DNA of 57,596 bases, from positions 1-57,596 of the forward strand of contig NZ_JAUSUV010000017.1 in the NCBI RefSeq assembly GCF_030814315.1, written 5' to 3'. Origin of the DNA: Croceifilum oryzae. Lineage in GTDB: Bacteria; Bacillota; Bacilli; Thermoactinomycetales; Thermoactinomycetaceae. The notes below the pieces were generated by a model, which saw nothing but the letters and a program-made list of their open reading frames with translations, did no database searches and was not told the DNA's origin. The position numbers were made by a program, and so were the translations under genes. Of the stretch, positions 1-8,728 are shown piece by piece. Every line of letters starts with the position of its first letter. Position 1 is the first letter of the stretch.

Positions 1-350
1 TCTGCCTTTGGCTTATCGCCTTCTGGCTTGTCTGCCTTTGGCTTATCGCCTTCTGGCTTGTCTGCCTTTGGTTTATCGCCTTCCGGCTTGTCTGCCTTTG
101 GCTTATCGCCTTCTGGCTTGTCTGCCTTTGGCTTATCGCCTTCTGGCTTGTCTGCCTTTGGTTTATCGCCTTCCGGCTTGTCTGCCTTTGGCTTATCGCC
201 TTCTGGCTTGTCTGCCTTTGGCTTATCGCCTTCTGGCTTGTCTGCCTTTGGCTTATCGCCTTCCGGCTTGTCTGCCTTTGGCTTATCGCCTTCCGGCTTG
301 TCTGCCTTTGGCTTATCTGCCTTTGGCTTATCGCCTTCCGGCTTGTCTGC
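1..350. repeat. 30-bp tandem repeat array, left end of window
   Basis: About ten 30-bp units plus a 15-bp half unit encode [10 protein letters not shown] on the minus strand. Three unit variants differ at two sites and are ordered A A B A A B A A C C, so there is also a 90-bp super-repeat. Bases 1-185 equal 57412-57596 exactly. Overlaps of 185, 95 or 5 bases all keep the reading frame, so the true copy number cannot be fixed here. Confidence 0.95.
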
Positions 351-1055
351 TGGCTTCGTAATTGGAATGAATGGTAATTCTGGATCTGGTTTCATAACCA
401 CAATCGGTTCACGATCTGGCTTTGTAACTACAACCGCTGGTTTTGGATCTTGCTTAACTGGCGGTTCTGGAGTTACAGGTGGTTTGTGTTCAACTGGTAC
501 TGGTTTTGGTTCCGGCTTAATTGGTGCTGCTACTGGAGTCACAGGTTTAGGTTCAACTGGTACTGGTTGCTGAGGATCAAAAAAACCTGCTTCAACATTA
601 CCTGTGTTAGCTCCTTCTCTACCACTACCACCAATAAATGCCAATATATCGTCCTGTGAGCCTGTATTAGCTTTCGAAGGCACTTGAGCTACTTCGATAT
701 CTTTGCTTGGATTGCTGTGGTTTCCATCCGTTTCCATCTTTCCTAATGCAATAGCTACCTTGCTCGATGAATCCGATTTTGAGTGGTCTACACGATCTTC
801 AATTTGCCGAAAATCATCCTCGTTCAATTTACTATTATCATCAGTTGTAACGGGTGTAGTTCCAGTTTCGGTATTCGTATCAGTTGGAGTTGTTTGAGCA
901 ACAGTTGTTTTTTCCTGATCTTTGTTTGGATTCGGAACACCAGCTGCATCCTTGCTACCCGAACAACCAGCAAGTGCAATCAAAGACACCGCTGCAACAG
1001 ATATGGTTCCTAATTTTTTGTAGGACTTCCGAAACTCTTCTTGAAACCGTATCAT
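1..1055 (-). CDS. Repeat-rich lipoprotein, N-terminal part (gene continues at 57596)
   Basis: This gene begins at ATG 1055 (GGAG 12 nt upstream) and runs off position 1. It re-enters at 57596 and stops at 57165, giving about 433 aa if the 185-base end overlap is collapsed. Residues 1-12 are polar, then comes a hydrophobic signal ending in the lipobox LAGC, so the mature protein should be lipid-anchored outside the membrane. A Thr/Asp-rich linker, a Pro-rich stretch ([22 protein letters not shown]) and tandem [10 protein letters not shown] decapeptides follow. It lies between the second coupling-type ATPase and the EssB-like gene in the same leftward operon, which suggests a cell-surface role in transfer (inference). 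Pro/Lys/Asp repeats of this kind usually span the wall. No enzyme domain is visible. Confidence 0.85.
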   Translation of the reverse strand, partial: MIRFQEEFRKSYKKLGTISVAAVSLIALAGCSGSKDAAGVPNPNKDQEKTTVAQTTPTDTNTETGTTPVTTDDNSKLNEDDFRQIEDRVDHSKSDSSSKVAIALGKMETDGNHSNPSKDIEVAQVPSKANTGSQDDILAFIGGSGREGANTGNVEAGFFDPQQPVPVEPKPVTPVAAPIKPEPKPVPVEHKPPVTPEPPVKQDPKPAVVVTKPDREPIVVMKPDPELPFIPITKPADKPEGDKPKADKPKADKPEGDKPKADKPEGDKPKADKPEGDKPKADKPEGDKPKADKPEGDKPKADKPEGDKPKADKPEGDKPKADKPEGDKPKADKPEGDKPKADKPEGDKPKA

Positions 1056-1107
1056 TTCATTATTTTTCTCCAAGAAACTCCATCTCCCTTTGTCTCTAAA
1101 ATAACTT

Positions 1108-2295
1108 TCAATATCTCTTTGAAAATCCACTATCACCTCCCTGGTAAACTACCTGAGAGATTTCCATCATTTCACTACCCATCTTTAGAAACAAGCTTTT
1201 GCCAACAGGAAGATAACAGAGAGATTGATGGTTTTTATCAGTCTCAATCCATTTACCCTCGCTATTCTGATATACATATACCCCGATTAGACTCTTATAC
1301 AACTGAATCTCCTCCTGAGTACCCACCAATCCAGTAATAACATGATTCTGCAAGTTACTAAGTAGCGCTTCTACTTTATCTTTTGATAGATTAACATGCA
1401 ATTGACTAAGGTTTTGAATCACCAAGCTAACTTGGATCTTATGCGAAGCACATAACGGCAACATATCTGATAGTTGACTGTAGTCTATATAGTAAGGACT
1501 CTCATCAAAAATCAAATGAATAGAGTTCCTTCTTACGGGTACGTCTTCGCTTAAAACTTCCATAAGAAGACTTGATATAGCCTCTTTGAGATAAGAGCTC
1601 TCTATTCTGTTCATAGGTATTCCGATGTAATAGAACACCTTATCGTTCCTTGACTGTCTAAAGATCTCTTCAAGGATTTCCTTCACTTGATTAGGATTTT
1701 CAAATTGGTAACCATCATGAAAATCAAATGAGATGACTTGATAGCCTTGTTTTTCCTTGATTTCTTTGGTTATATCAAATATTTCTCCATGACCAAAAAC
1801 AATGAGGGAACGCTTCTGTTCAAATACGATATTAGGAATCACATATGTAGTCGTCTTACCAGAACCCGGACCGCCGTTTACTAATGTATGCCCTTGATGA
1901 TTCCCATCCAATGTGATCAATCTAGAGCTTATTTCATCCCATCCTAAAATCAATCCTGATGCACCCGTATCTGCAAAGTCATCTTGATCCACTTGAGCTA
2001 TATCGCCTAATAGTCTCAAGGTAACGGAGAGATTTGTCCAAACCGTTTTCTTAACTCGATCATCCATCACATTGAAAGCGTCTGATGGAAAAAACAGTAG
2101 TTGATCAATATTGTCAGGTTTACTCCATTCGTATAATGCAACCTTCATATCTTCAAAGGTACCGATCTCTCCACGTTTTGACAGATGATCCATCACCTCT
2201 GACAACAACATTTTTTCATTTACAATCCAAAAACTATTATTGTCTCTATCATCAGAGGCATAAATCATATCAATCCAATTTTGATATGTACTCAT
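1108..2295 (-). CDS. Second coupling-protein-like ATPase (VirD4/TraG type), domain order apparently permuted
   Basis: A 395-aa soluble ATPase. Walker A GGPGSGKT lies at about residues 141-148 and the Walker B-like IHLIFDE at 259-265; no membrane segment is seen. In normal VirD4 proteins the all-alpha domain is inserted between the two Walker motifs. Here only ~110 residues separate them, and a segment resembling that domain ([11 protein letters not shown], then [13 protein letters not shown]) comes before Walker A. The neighbouring VirD4 has matching DPFWIKAEVALL and GSIFVSLAMTLSKF. Start ATG 2295 was chosen because GGGGAGGAG lies just upstream and the ATG overlaps the previous stop (ATGA). 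It probably works with VirD4 during transfer, for example as a hetero-oligomer or a substrate-specific motor (inference). Confidence 0.75.
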   Translation of the reverse strand: MSTYQNWIDMIYASDDRDNNSFWIVNEKMLLSEVMDHLSKRGEIGTFEDMKVALYEWSKPDNIDQLLFFPSDAFNVMDDRVKKTVWTNLSVTLRLLGDIAQVDQDDFADTGASGLILGWDEISSRLITLDGNHQGHTLVNGGPGSGKTTTYVIPNIVFEQKRSLIVFGHGEIFDITKEIKEKQGYQVISFDFHDGYQFENPNQVKEILEEIFRQSRNDKVFYYIGIPMNRIESSYLKEAISSLLMEVLSEDVPVRRNSIHLIFDESPYYIDYSQLSDMLPLCASHKIQVSLVIQNLSQLHVNLSKDKVEALLSNLQNHVITGLVGTQEEIQLYKSLIGVYVYQNSEGKWIETDKNHQSLCYLPVGKSLFLKMGSEMMEISQVVYQGGDSGFSKRY

Positions 2296-2432
2296 CCGGT
2301 GTCTCCTCCCCGATCCAGTAGCTGAAATGGACAAAGCTTAGATTCCTGGCCATTCCCCAAATCACCTATTATGATTTCATTCTCTGGGAATTCATTTACA
2401 CTCCAAAAGGAGTTTGATTCCGTCTCGTCCAT
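2292..2432 (-). CDS. Small ORF (46 aa) coupled to the second ATPase
   Basis: ATG 2432 is preceded by AGAGAGGTG. The stop overlaps the ATG of the next gene as ATGA, so translation is probably coupled. The N-terminus (ETESNSFWSVNEF) resembles residues about 15-30 of the downstream ATPase ([12 protein letters not shown]). It may be a leftover of a partial duplication or a tiny helper of the ATPase. It is acidic, with no signal peptide or membrane segment. No family is recognised. Confidence 0.6.
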   Translation of the reverse strand: MDETESNSFWSVNEFPENEIIIGDLGNGQESKLCPFQLLDRGGDTG

Positions 2433-2490
2433 AAATTACACACCTCTCTTTATATAAATACATTGTAAATCAATAACGTAAGAGTTTCAA

Positions 2491-4707
2491 TTATATATTA
2501 ACTTTTGTTTCTTCTTCATCTTCTTCCAATTCAAGTAAGTACTTATCTAGATCTTCGCTGTCATAAAACTTTTCATCCTCATCTTGATCAAGCTCTAAAA
2601 CCTCTCCATCACCATCATCCTCTGCTTCTAACGCCTCTTCTTGTTTGGGGGCAATGGAAAGCTGATTCTGTAATTGATCCATGTGTTCGTCCAGCTGCTG
2701 TTGCTCTGGACTCATTACTTCCTCTATTTCCTCATTTTGATCATCATCTTCGCTTGAAATGTTCGATAAATCCGTAACTAGAGTATCTACAGCCGATAGT
2801 ACTTGTTGAATATCTGTTGTATCTCCTATTATCCGGTCAACCTTTTCCATATTTTGAGTGATTTGATCGAACAATGAAAGCGGCTCAACTGATTCCCCAA
2901 AACCAATCATGTCTTCTAAAGTCAACTTTTGATCTTCTTGTAGCGGTAAACCATCACGTTCTCGTAAAAATTCAAAGCGACTAACCTGCATATCCTCGGT
3001 CAATATACCTTGAAAAAATTCAAATTGAAACGCCTTATTAAGTTTCATAGGGTACTTTCCACTAACTAATAATATTCCTTCCTTTTCGTCCATACGTTCC
3101 AGCTCATCTGCGGTGAATAGGCTACGTCCACTATAGTTTTGTGAAGTAGAGTCGCTTCCACCCTGATTGCTCTTTGATGAAGAAGTAGATCGTGTTTCAA
3201 CCGTTGTCTGTCCAATCAGCTTCGAAAAATAGTTGGCTGTCAGGTGATCTCCAACCCCTAGTAGATAGCGCAGCGAACAGTTCCCAATGATTGACTCTGC
3301 TTTTTCCTTGTTATACTTATCAATCAATTGCCCTAACGATTGGACAATCGTGCTCGCACTAATACCATAGCTCCGACATGTAGCAAGTATTTCTTCATAG
3401 TTTGGTATTCTACCTAAGTTTGGAAACTCATCTAGGAATAGATTTACTTTGACGGGAAGCTTGTTAAAGTTGAGATCTGCCACTTCGTACAAACGTTGGA
3501 ACAATTGTGAGAAAAATGTACTGATTAGTGGTTCCCATGTTGAATCGGCCACGGGCAAGATACAATATACAATCATTTTTTCTTTACCAATGTCATCAAG
3601 CAAAAAATCACTGGTCTTCATAAAACTACGTACATCAGGACCATTAAACTTAGATAGAGTCATTGCTAGAGAAACAAAAATACTGCCTCTCACTTTATCC
3701 TCGGCCATCTTAACATCTAGGTATGATTGGTAGGCCGCATGGTCTTCACCTTCTGGATGATTTTCAGCCAATTCATCAAAAAAGGCATCCATTTCTTCTC
3801 TGGTTTGTCCATGTGTCGTTAAGATTTTTCTTACATTTGCCATATTTGCATCCTCTGGACATTCCTTTTTCACGTATAAGAGAAGCGTTTTTAGTAATGC
3901 AACTTCTGCTTTTATCCAAAAAGGATCTCCTCCATTTCGACTTTCAGAAGAGTTCTTTACGACAGTATTAGCAACTTGTTCTGCCTGAATCTCCCTATCT
4001 AGATAGTCCAACGGATTATATCGGTCTGAATACAACATGTTTTTGAAGTTGATAACCTTTACTTTATAACCTTGGGCCATTTTTAGCCGGGCTGTGTCCT
4101 CCATGATTTCGCCTTTGGGGTCCGTGACTACTATACTTCGTTCCTTCTCATGAATGATATTTGTCAAAATATAGGACTGTGTCTTCCCTGCTCCAGGAGA
4201 ACCCACAATAAAAACATTCCGATTTGGTATTTTCGTTTTCTCGTGAAGGATTACTGGCTTGTTATCTATTAGACCAAATATTAAACCGGGTTTATTCTCT
4301 AAATTCTTCTGTGGAGTTTGATTCCAAGTCCGTTTGACAAAAGCTCTATTGTTAAAAACTTCGTTAGGGTAGGCTAATCTAGCTGTACCAAAAGCACCAT
4401 AGGCGGCATCAGTACGATATTTCCCCTTACCCGTTAACACCTTATAGAGTTTGACTACACAGAGAACATATAGGATAGGAGTTACGTACTGCAATGATAC
4501 AAACACAGGTTCTTTCAATGCTGATTGGATGATATCAATGGGATGTTTCATCTCCAACAAAACGTTATCAATCGACTCAATTTCATTGATACGAGGAACC
4601 CAAACAATGATCGTTCCTATAACCCATTCAAATACAGCTAGGAATATTAACCCGATCAGGGAAGCTCCTACTACCTGCTTTTTTGTTTCTTTCAAACGAG
4701 TTAGCAT
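2491..4707 (-). CDS. virD4: Type IV coupling protein VirD4/TraG family
   Basis: A 738-aa ATPase that links the relaxosome to the secretion channel. Two N-terminal membrane helices (about 14-36 and 69-88) are followed by a nucleotide-binding domain. Walker A GSPGAGKT is at 169-176 and Walker B VNLFLDEFPNLGR at 421-434, with the all-alpha domain between them (FWIKAEVALL about 263-272). The last ~100 residues are strongly acidic (Glu/Asp/Gln), longer than in many Firmicute homologues, and may bind the basic relaxase tail (inference). It is the second gene of the leftward operon, 43 bp after the relaxase stop. GGAG lies ~10 nt before the ATG. Staphylococcal pSK41/pGO1 TraK/TrsK is the usual comparison. 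Confidence 0.95.
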   Translation of the reverse strand: MLTRLKETKKQVVGASLIGLIFLAVFEWVIGTIIVWVPRINEIESIDNVLLEMKHPIDIIQSALKEPVFVSLQYVTPILYVLCVVKLYKVLTGKGKYRTDAAYGAFGTARLAYPNEVFNNRAFVKRTWNQTPQKNLENKPGLIFGLIDNKPVILHEKTKIPNRNVFIVGSPGAGKTQSYILTNIIHEKERSIVVTDPKGEIMEDTARLKMAQGYKVKVINFKNMLYSDRYNPLDYLDREIQAEQVANTVVKNSSESRNGGDPFWIKAEVALLKTLLLYVKKECPEDANMANVRKILTTHGQTREEMDAFFDELAENHPEGEDHAAYQSYLDVKMAEDKVRGSIFVSLAMTLSKFNGPDVRSFMKTSDFLLDDIGKEKMIVYCILPVADSTWEPLISTFFSQLFQRLYEVADLNFNKLPVKVNLFLDEFPNLGRIPNYEEILATCRSYGISASTIVQSLGQLIDKYNKEKAESIIGNCSLRYLLGVGDHLTANYFSKLIGQTTVETRSTSSSKSNQGGSDSTSQNYSGRSLFTADELERMDEKEGILLVSGKYPMKLNKAFQFEFFQGILTEDMQVSRFEFLRERDGLPLQEDQKLTLEDMIGFGESVEPLSLFDQITQNMEKVDRIIGDTTDIQQVLSAVDTLVTDLSNISSEDDDQNEEIEEVMSPEQQQLDEHMDQLQNQLSIAPKQEEALEAEDDGDGEVLELDQDEDEKFYDSEDLDKYLLELEEDEEETKVNI

Positions 4708-4750
4708 TCTCCATTCAGCTCCTTCTTCAAATCATCTTTACTCCTCTGGT

Positions 4751-6763
4751 CTAGCGACCACGCCCGTACCCCTTGCCTCTTCTTTCCGATCTACGTTTCT
4801 GTTCTTCCGCAGCTCGATCCAACTCTGACTTTCCATGTCTGGTATCTGACATGAGAGTACGGATCCCTTGCGACAACTCATTGACTAGTACATCAGATGT
4901 GATCGTCATTGGTTGATATGATGAGTCCTTAGAAGATGAATCATTTGAGGTTCGATCCAAAATCTCTTGTGGAGATACAACACGTCCCTCTTGTTCGTTC
5001 AGGGTCAATAGTTGATGAGCGGTCTTAGGTTCAATCGAATCCGCCCAAGTCTCACCAGGGTACTGTTTTCTAATCTCTTCGATCATTGCTTTCTCCACAA
5101 CAGAAAGTGTCGTTTTGAGCTTCTTCATCCGTTCTACAATAACACCACGCTCTTTCGTGATCTCACTCATACCTCTTGCAAATTCCTTGGGATCACTCAC
5201 TTTGATTGAAGCTAACTCCTGTTCATGACGATTTAATTTTCTGATCCAGTTGACTAAGAAGCGGTTGTCCTTGAGCAATTTTTGATACTGTTCCAAAACT
5301 GGAACAGGCGAGGCTTTTTCCGATTCTGTCCTATCTTTCAAGAAAGACTCTATCTGATCTACAGGCACTATCACCCCGGTTCGGCGATACTCATTCACCA
5401 GTAAGTGGACCTCTAGTGGCTTATAGTCACTTAGACGAGCATGAGCATCATGCGAATAGATCACTTTTGCTTCGTCTAAAGTCATGTCCTCCAGCATTTT
5501 AATGGCTATATTTGTCTTCTCAAGCCCTTCTTGGATATAACCTTTTTGCTTTTCTATCTTTTCTTTTCCTTGTTTAGCTGCCATTGCACGTTGCTTAAAC
5601 TCTTCTTTGAAATCGCCTGTTGTAAAGCCAAGTTTGGCCAGCTGATCAACAGTGTCCTCTCCAGCTTGGTACTGCTTGTATAGTTCTCTTGCTGATTTTA
5701 GCTGAGATATCTCTTGCTTCAATTCAGCTTCTGTCTTATTAAGCACTTTCCCCCAACGCTCAACGGATGAACGGCATTCTATTGCCACACCTAAATCAAC
5801 ATTAGTTGTTTTCATTCGTTTTTGAATGAAGACGACTGATGTCTTTTCTACATCATTGAGCTGGTCCCACGTTCCGGATCTCTCTAGTTGATAGCGGATA
5901 TTAGACTTGCGCTCCTCGATCTTTTTCTCCAAGGAAATGATAGTTGCTTCGCCTTGCTGAATCTCTTTCGCTATCTTCCGATTAAGCTTCTGAATCCCGG
6001 CATTTATGCGGCCGTACTTCGTCACAGGACGATATTTTTCCCCTGACATAGATGATTCCTCTAAAGCCTTTTTCTCCATCAAATGATCGGATGAGCCTAT
6101 GTGCTTAGTCGGGACTAGATCCAGTCCTTGCTTCGAATAGCTTCTATGGTCAATGCGTGTTGCTACATGGCCAGCAAGTCCCAAAGCACGATTCGCATAG
6201 ATCGCCCATTGTCCACGAACATCAACTAGTGAGTCTGAATCTTTTACAAAACCTCTGCCATTGAAGGAATGTGATTTTCCTCTATTGGCGAATTGCGGAT
6301 TCCAACTCCGATTTTTCAGACCAAACCCACTTTCAGAAACATCTCGCATCGTAAGCATCACATGAAAATGAGGGTTATTAAGATCGTCCCGATGGATCGC
6401 TACATCAGCGATCATTCCTTGCGAAACAAACGTATCCGTGACAAACTCTTCAACAAGAATTCTTTGTTCTTCATTAGTCAGTTCTCTAGGTAGAGCAATG
6501 TTCATTTCTCTAGCGAGTTGTGAGTCTACTCTCTTCTCAACCCGTTCAACTTCATTCCAAAGTTGCTCTCTATCATACGCCCAAATAGGAGCATGTTTTG
6601 GAGCAAGGATAAAGGCTTCGGGAGGTGTGAGTCGTTGGTAGTTTTTCACCTCTCCAGAGTCCTCATCTAATAGCTTCTCACCTGAACGATATGCAGCCAT
6701 AGCGACTGCATTTTGTCCTTTTCCTCTAGACACTATTTGCATTGATAAATGATAGATAGCCAA
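4751..6763 (-). CDS. mobL: MobQ-type relaxase (MobA/MobL family)
   Basis: A 670-aa relaxase expected to nick the transfer origin and carry the strand to the recipient. The N-terminus has the MobQ signature: IYHLSMQIVSRGKGQNAVAMAAYRSG, cited here as positions 3-28, with Tyr25 in the position of the RSF1010 MobA catalytic tyrosine. The metal-binding histidines are H124 and the HFH at 132-134 (NNPHFHVMLTMR). The middle and C-terminal parts are Lys/Glu-rich coiled coil with a basic RRGKGYGRGR end. Translation starts at TTG 6763, eight bases after GGGAGGTG; no ATG suits the conserved N-terminus. It opens the operon relaxase-VirD4-ATPase-lipoprotein-EssB. The nick site lies ~170 bp upstream. Confidence 0.95.
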   Translation of the reverse strand: MAIYHLSMQIVSRGKGQNAVAMAAYRSGEKLLDEDSGEVKNYQRLTPPEAFILAPKHAPIWAYDREQLWNEVERVEKRVDSQLAREMNIALPRELTNEEQRILVEEFVTDTFVSQGMIADVAIHRDDLNNPHFHVMLTMRDVSESGFGLKNRSWNPQFANRGKSHSFNGRGFVKDSDSLVDVRGQWAIYANRALGLAGHVATRIDHRSYSKQGLDLVPTKHIGSSDHLMEKKALEESSMSGEKYRPVTKYGRINAGIQKLNRKIAKEIQQGEATIISLEKKIEERKSNIRYQLERSGTWDQLNDVEKTSVVFIQKRMKTTNVDLGVAIECRSSVERWGKVLNKTEAELKQEISQLKSARELYKQYQAGEDTVDQLAKLGFTTGDFKEEFKQRAMAAKQGKEKIEKQKGYIQEGLEKTNIAIKMLEDMTLDEAKVIYSHDAHARLSDYKPLEVHLLVNEYRRTGVIVPVDQIESFLKDRTESEKASPVPVLEQYQKLLKDNRFLVNWIRKLNRHEQELASIKVSDPKEFARGMSEITKERGVIVERMKKLKTTLSVVEKAMIEEIRKQYPGETWADSIEPKTAHQLLTLNEQEGRVVSPQEILDRTSNDSSSKDSSYQPMTITSDVLVNELSQGIRTLMSDTRHGKSELDRAAEEQKRRSERRGKGYGRGR

Positions 6764-6914
6764 CTTTCACACCTCCCATATTTTCAAATTCGAATCTGCA
6801 AACTTTACACGATCATGCTAACCCCTGTGGGAAAAACAAATTTCTAAAATGGCATGTAGCGAATAGCGAAAATGGATATTTTAGAAACCACCGATCCAGA
6901 GATCGGTTCGCACG

Positions 6915-6944
6915 ACATTGCATAGCAATGTATAAGTGCGCCCT
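6915..6944 (+). other. oriT: Origin of transfer core (oriT), RSF1010/MobQ type
   Basis: A perfect 7-bp inverted repeat (ACATTGC-ATA-GCAATGT, 6915-6931) is followed by TAAGTGCGCCCT at 6933-6944. This is the core sequence nicked by MobQ relaxases such as RSF1010 MobA, with the cut expected between G6940 and C6941 on the + strand. It lies between the divergent relaxase and TraD-like genes, the usual place. The flanks 6780-7060 contain no convincing gene, although ATCC-AGAG-ATCGGT-like partial dyads near 6890-6906 may also belong to oriT. Confidence 0.85.
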
Positions 6945-7070
6945 GTCGAAGTTCTACAGGGAAATTATACCCCGAAAACTCTTCTTTGTCACTTAGCTTG
7001 ACCTTGAAGTTATTTTTTTCTATTATCATCTTAAGGATACTGGACTTCGGTTACTTGGGGGACGAAAAAT

Positions 7071-7388
7071 ATGGATGAACGTGTCGAGGAAAAGAAACAA
7101 AAACCAAGCAAAATTCAACAACTAGAAAAACAGCTAGAGGATAACTTTAAAGAACTTGATGATGCGAAAAAAAAAGTTGTTACTGCTAAGAAGCAGGTTA
7201 AAAAAACACAGCATTTAATTTCCGAAGAAAAAAGAAAGCAAGAGACTAAACTTAAAATTGAAGTGGGAGCAATCCTGATGAAATCGTTAGGGGTAAAAAC
7301 GAAAGATGATGCCCTCAAAGTAGGATATAAATATGGTCCAGTTGTCAAAAATGATGAATCATTAAATCTCCCCTCTTCCGATGAATGA
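7071..7388 (+). CDS. TraD/MobC-like relaxosome accessory protein
   Basis: A 105-aa, highly charged protein read divergently from the relaxase across oriT. Residues ~5-55 form a Lys/Glu coiled coil, then RKQETKLKIEVGAILMKSLG, which resembles the short conserved stretch of conjugal TraD-type accessory proteins in MobQ systems (RK.RT...I..G..). Such proteins help the relaxase bind oriT. A bidirectional terminator follows directly. The start ATG has GGGGGAC upstream. Assignment rests on this motif plus position; a generic coiled-coil protein cannot be excluded. Confidence 0.65.
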   Translation: MDERVEEKKQKPSKIQQLEKQLEDNFKELDDAKKKVVTAKKQVKKTQHLISEEKRKQETKLKIEVGAILMKSLGVKTKDDALKVGYKYGPVVKNDESLNLPSSDE

Positions 7389-7392
7389 TCAA

Positions 7393-7443
7393 AAAAAATA
7401 GAGATCCCTGACAGCATTCAAGTGCCAGGAATCTCTATTTTTT
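7393..7443. terminator. Bidirectional intrinsic terminator
   Basis: 18-nt arms 7393-7410 and 7426-7443 pair with one G-T, giving A-rich and T-rich flanks on both sides. It lies between the convergent 7071 (+) and 7442 (-) genes. Confidence 0.9.
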
Positions 7444-8590
7444 ATCGTGAGAAAACTTCTCTATCTATCGTTTCTTCTACTACAATTTCAACTTCCTTTG
7501 TTGATTTTTCCAAGGCTTGTAATAGATCATCCATCTTATTATTTGACGCAAAGTCTCTTAGTTTATCGATTCCTTTTTCTGTTACAGTCTCGGCAGCTAG
7601 TCCAATACTAACCGCTTCCGCTAGAGATAGCTTCTTCATGTCCATACTGGGATATTGAGCTTTTAGATCCGTCTTTACTTGTGCTTCCAGCTTCTTCTCT
7701 GCACCCTCTATCTGCATCAATCGATCCTTTACGATCCCTTTACGACCCTCTAGGTTAGCTTTCAGCTGCTTATACTCCTCTGGATTAACCTCACCATTCG
7801 ATCTGCCTTTCTCTAGCTTTGCAAAATTCTTATTGATCTCGTTTTCTGCCTCTCTCAATTCCATCTTGATCTCTTTGATATCCTCGGAAGTGATCTCAGC
7901 TTGTTTCAATAGCGACCCTCTAGAGAGTGTGACCGATCGCTCTATTTTTATCTGTAATCTCTCCCGGTACACTTCCTCTACAGGTCTCCCTTCCCGTTTT
8001 GCAACTTTTTGAACTTCTTTTAGCGTTTTAAGGACATCGTCCGGGCTGAGAGAACGATAATACTGTAATGCCTCCAATCGACCACGCATTTCTAAGCCAA
8101 CATTAAGATCCTTTGGCTCAATTACCACATCTTTTGTTTGCTCCGGGTTCGAAAAGACAATGTTCCCTTCTTGGATTTTCTTAAAGCTAAAGACCTCTCC
8201 CTCTCTCTCAAACGAAAGGTTTTGGTGATGGAAATCTCGCTCCAAACCATCTTTCATTTCTGCAACAGCTTGCGTATGTGTAGACTCTCCATTACTATGA
8301 AGTGAGGTATTTTCTGCTCCTACTTCTACTACTTTATCTGGCTCTTTTTCTTTTGGTACTGTTGGTGATACTTCTACTTGCGGATCCGCTGGCACTAAGC
8401 TATGACCTTCCAATTCCTTTGCTAGTTGTTTTTCAAGAGCATCAAGTGCTTGATTATGAAGTTGTATCAAATCCTTTTCATTCTGAATAGCCTTCTCGCC
8501 ACGTTGATAAAATGCTTTTGCAAGCTCATCTATCACTCCTGAAATACCTTGTCCTAGCTGTTGACCTATTTTCGACATTATATTTCTCAT
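7442..8590 (-). CDS. Coiled-coil protein of unknown function
   Basis: A 382-aa protein with no recognised family. The N-terminus (IGQQLGQGISGVIDELAKAF) is a short amphipathic helix. A Pro/Glu/Val-rich linker (~70-110) follows, and residues 200-330 are mostly Glu/Lys helix compatible with coiled coil. No signal peptide or metal motif is seen. It sits right behind the oriT/TraD-like unit and reads leftward into the shared terminator at 7393-7443. The first ATG (8590) has little spacing to AGAGAG; ATG 8578 (four codons later) may be the true start. It may be a transfer or maintenance accessory, judging only from location. Confidence 0.7.
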   Translation of the reverse strand: MRNIMSKIGQQLGQGISGVIDELAKAFYQRGEKAIQNEKDLIQLHNQALDALEKQLAKELEGHSLVPADPQVEVSPTVPKEKEPDKVVEVGAENTSLHSNGESTHTQAVAEMKDGLERDFHHQNLSFEREGEVFSFKKIQEGNIVFSNPEQTKDVVIEPKDLNVGLEMRGRLEALQYYRSLSPDDVLKTLKEVQKVAKREGRPVEEVYRERLQIKIERSVTLSRGSLLKQAEITSEDIKEIKMELREAENEINKNFAKLEKGRSNGEVNPEEYKQLKANLEGRKGIVKDRLMQIEGAEKKLEAQVKTDLKAQYPSMDMKKLSLAEAVSIGLAAETVTEKGIDKLRDFASNNKMDDLLQALEKSTKEVEIVVEETIDREVFSR

Positions 8591-8728
8591 CTCTCTTTCT
8601 CTTTATATATTTATAATGTAATTACATAATACTTTGAGGTGTAAAGGGATTCAATCCCCAGATATCGTAATATTTGAAGTTGGATAAACATGTCACAACT
8701 TAAAATAAAATAAAGGAGAATCCATTCA

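Noticed and set aside
8-573. Long + strand open frames over the left repeat (117 and 181 aa)
   Set aside because: They are mirrors of the repeat-coded lipoprotein on the minus strand, have no ribosome site, and depend on the 30-bp periodicity.
6844-7029. 61-aa minus-strand ORF between relaxase and TraD-like gene
   Set aside because: It lies across the oriT core and inverted repeats, and shows no family features. The region is better explained as oriT.
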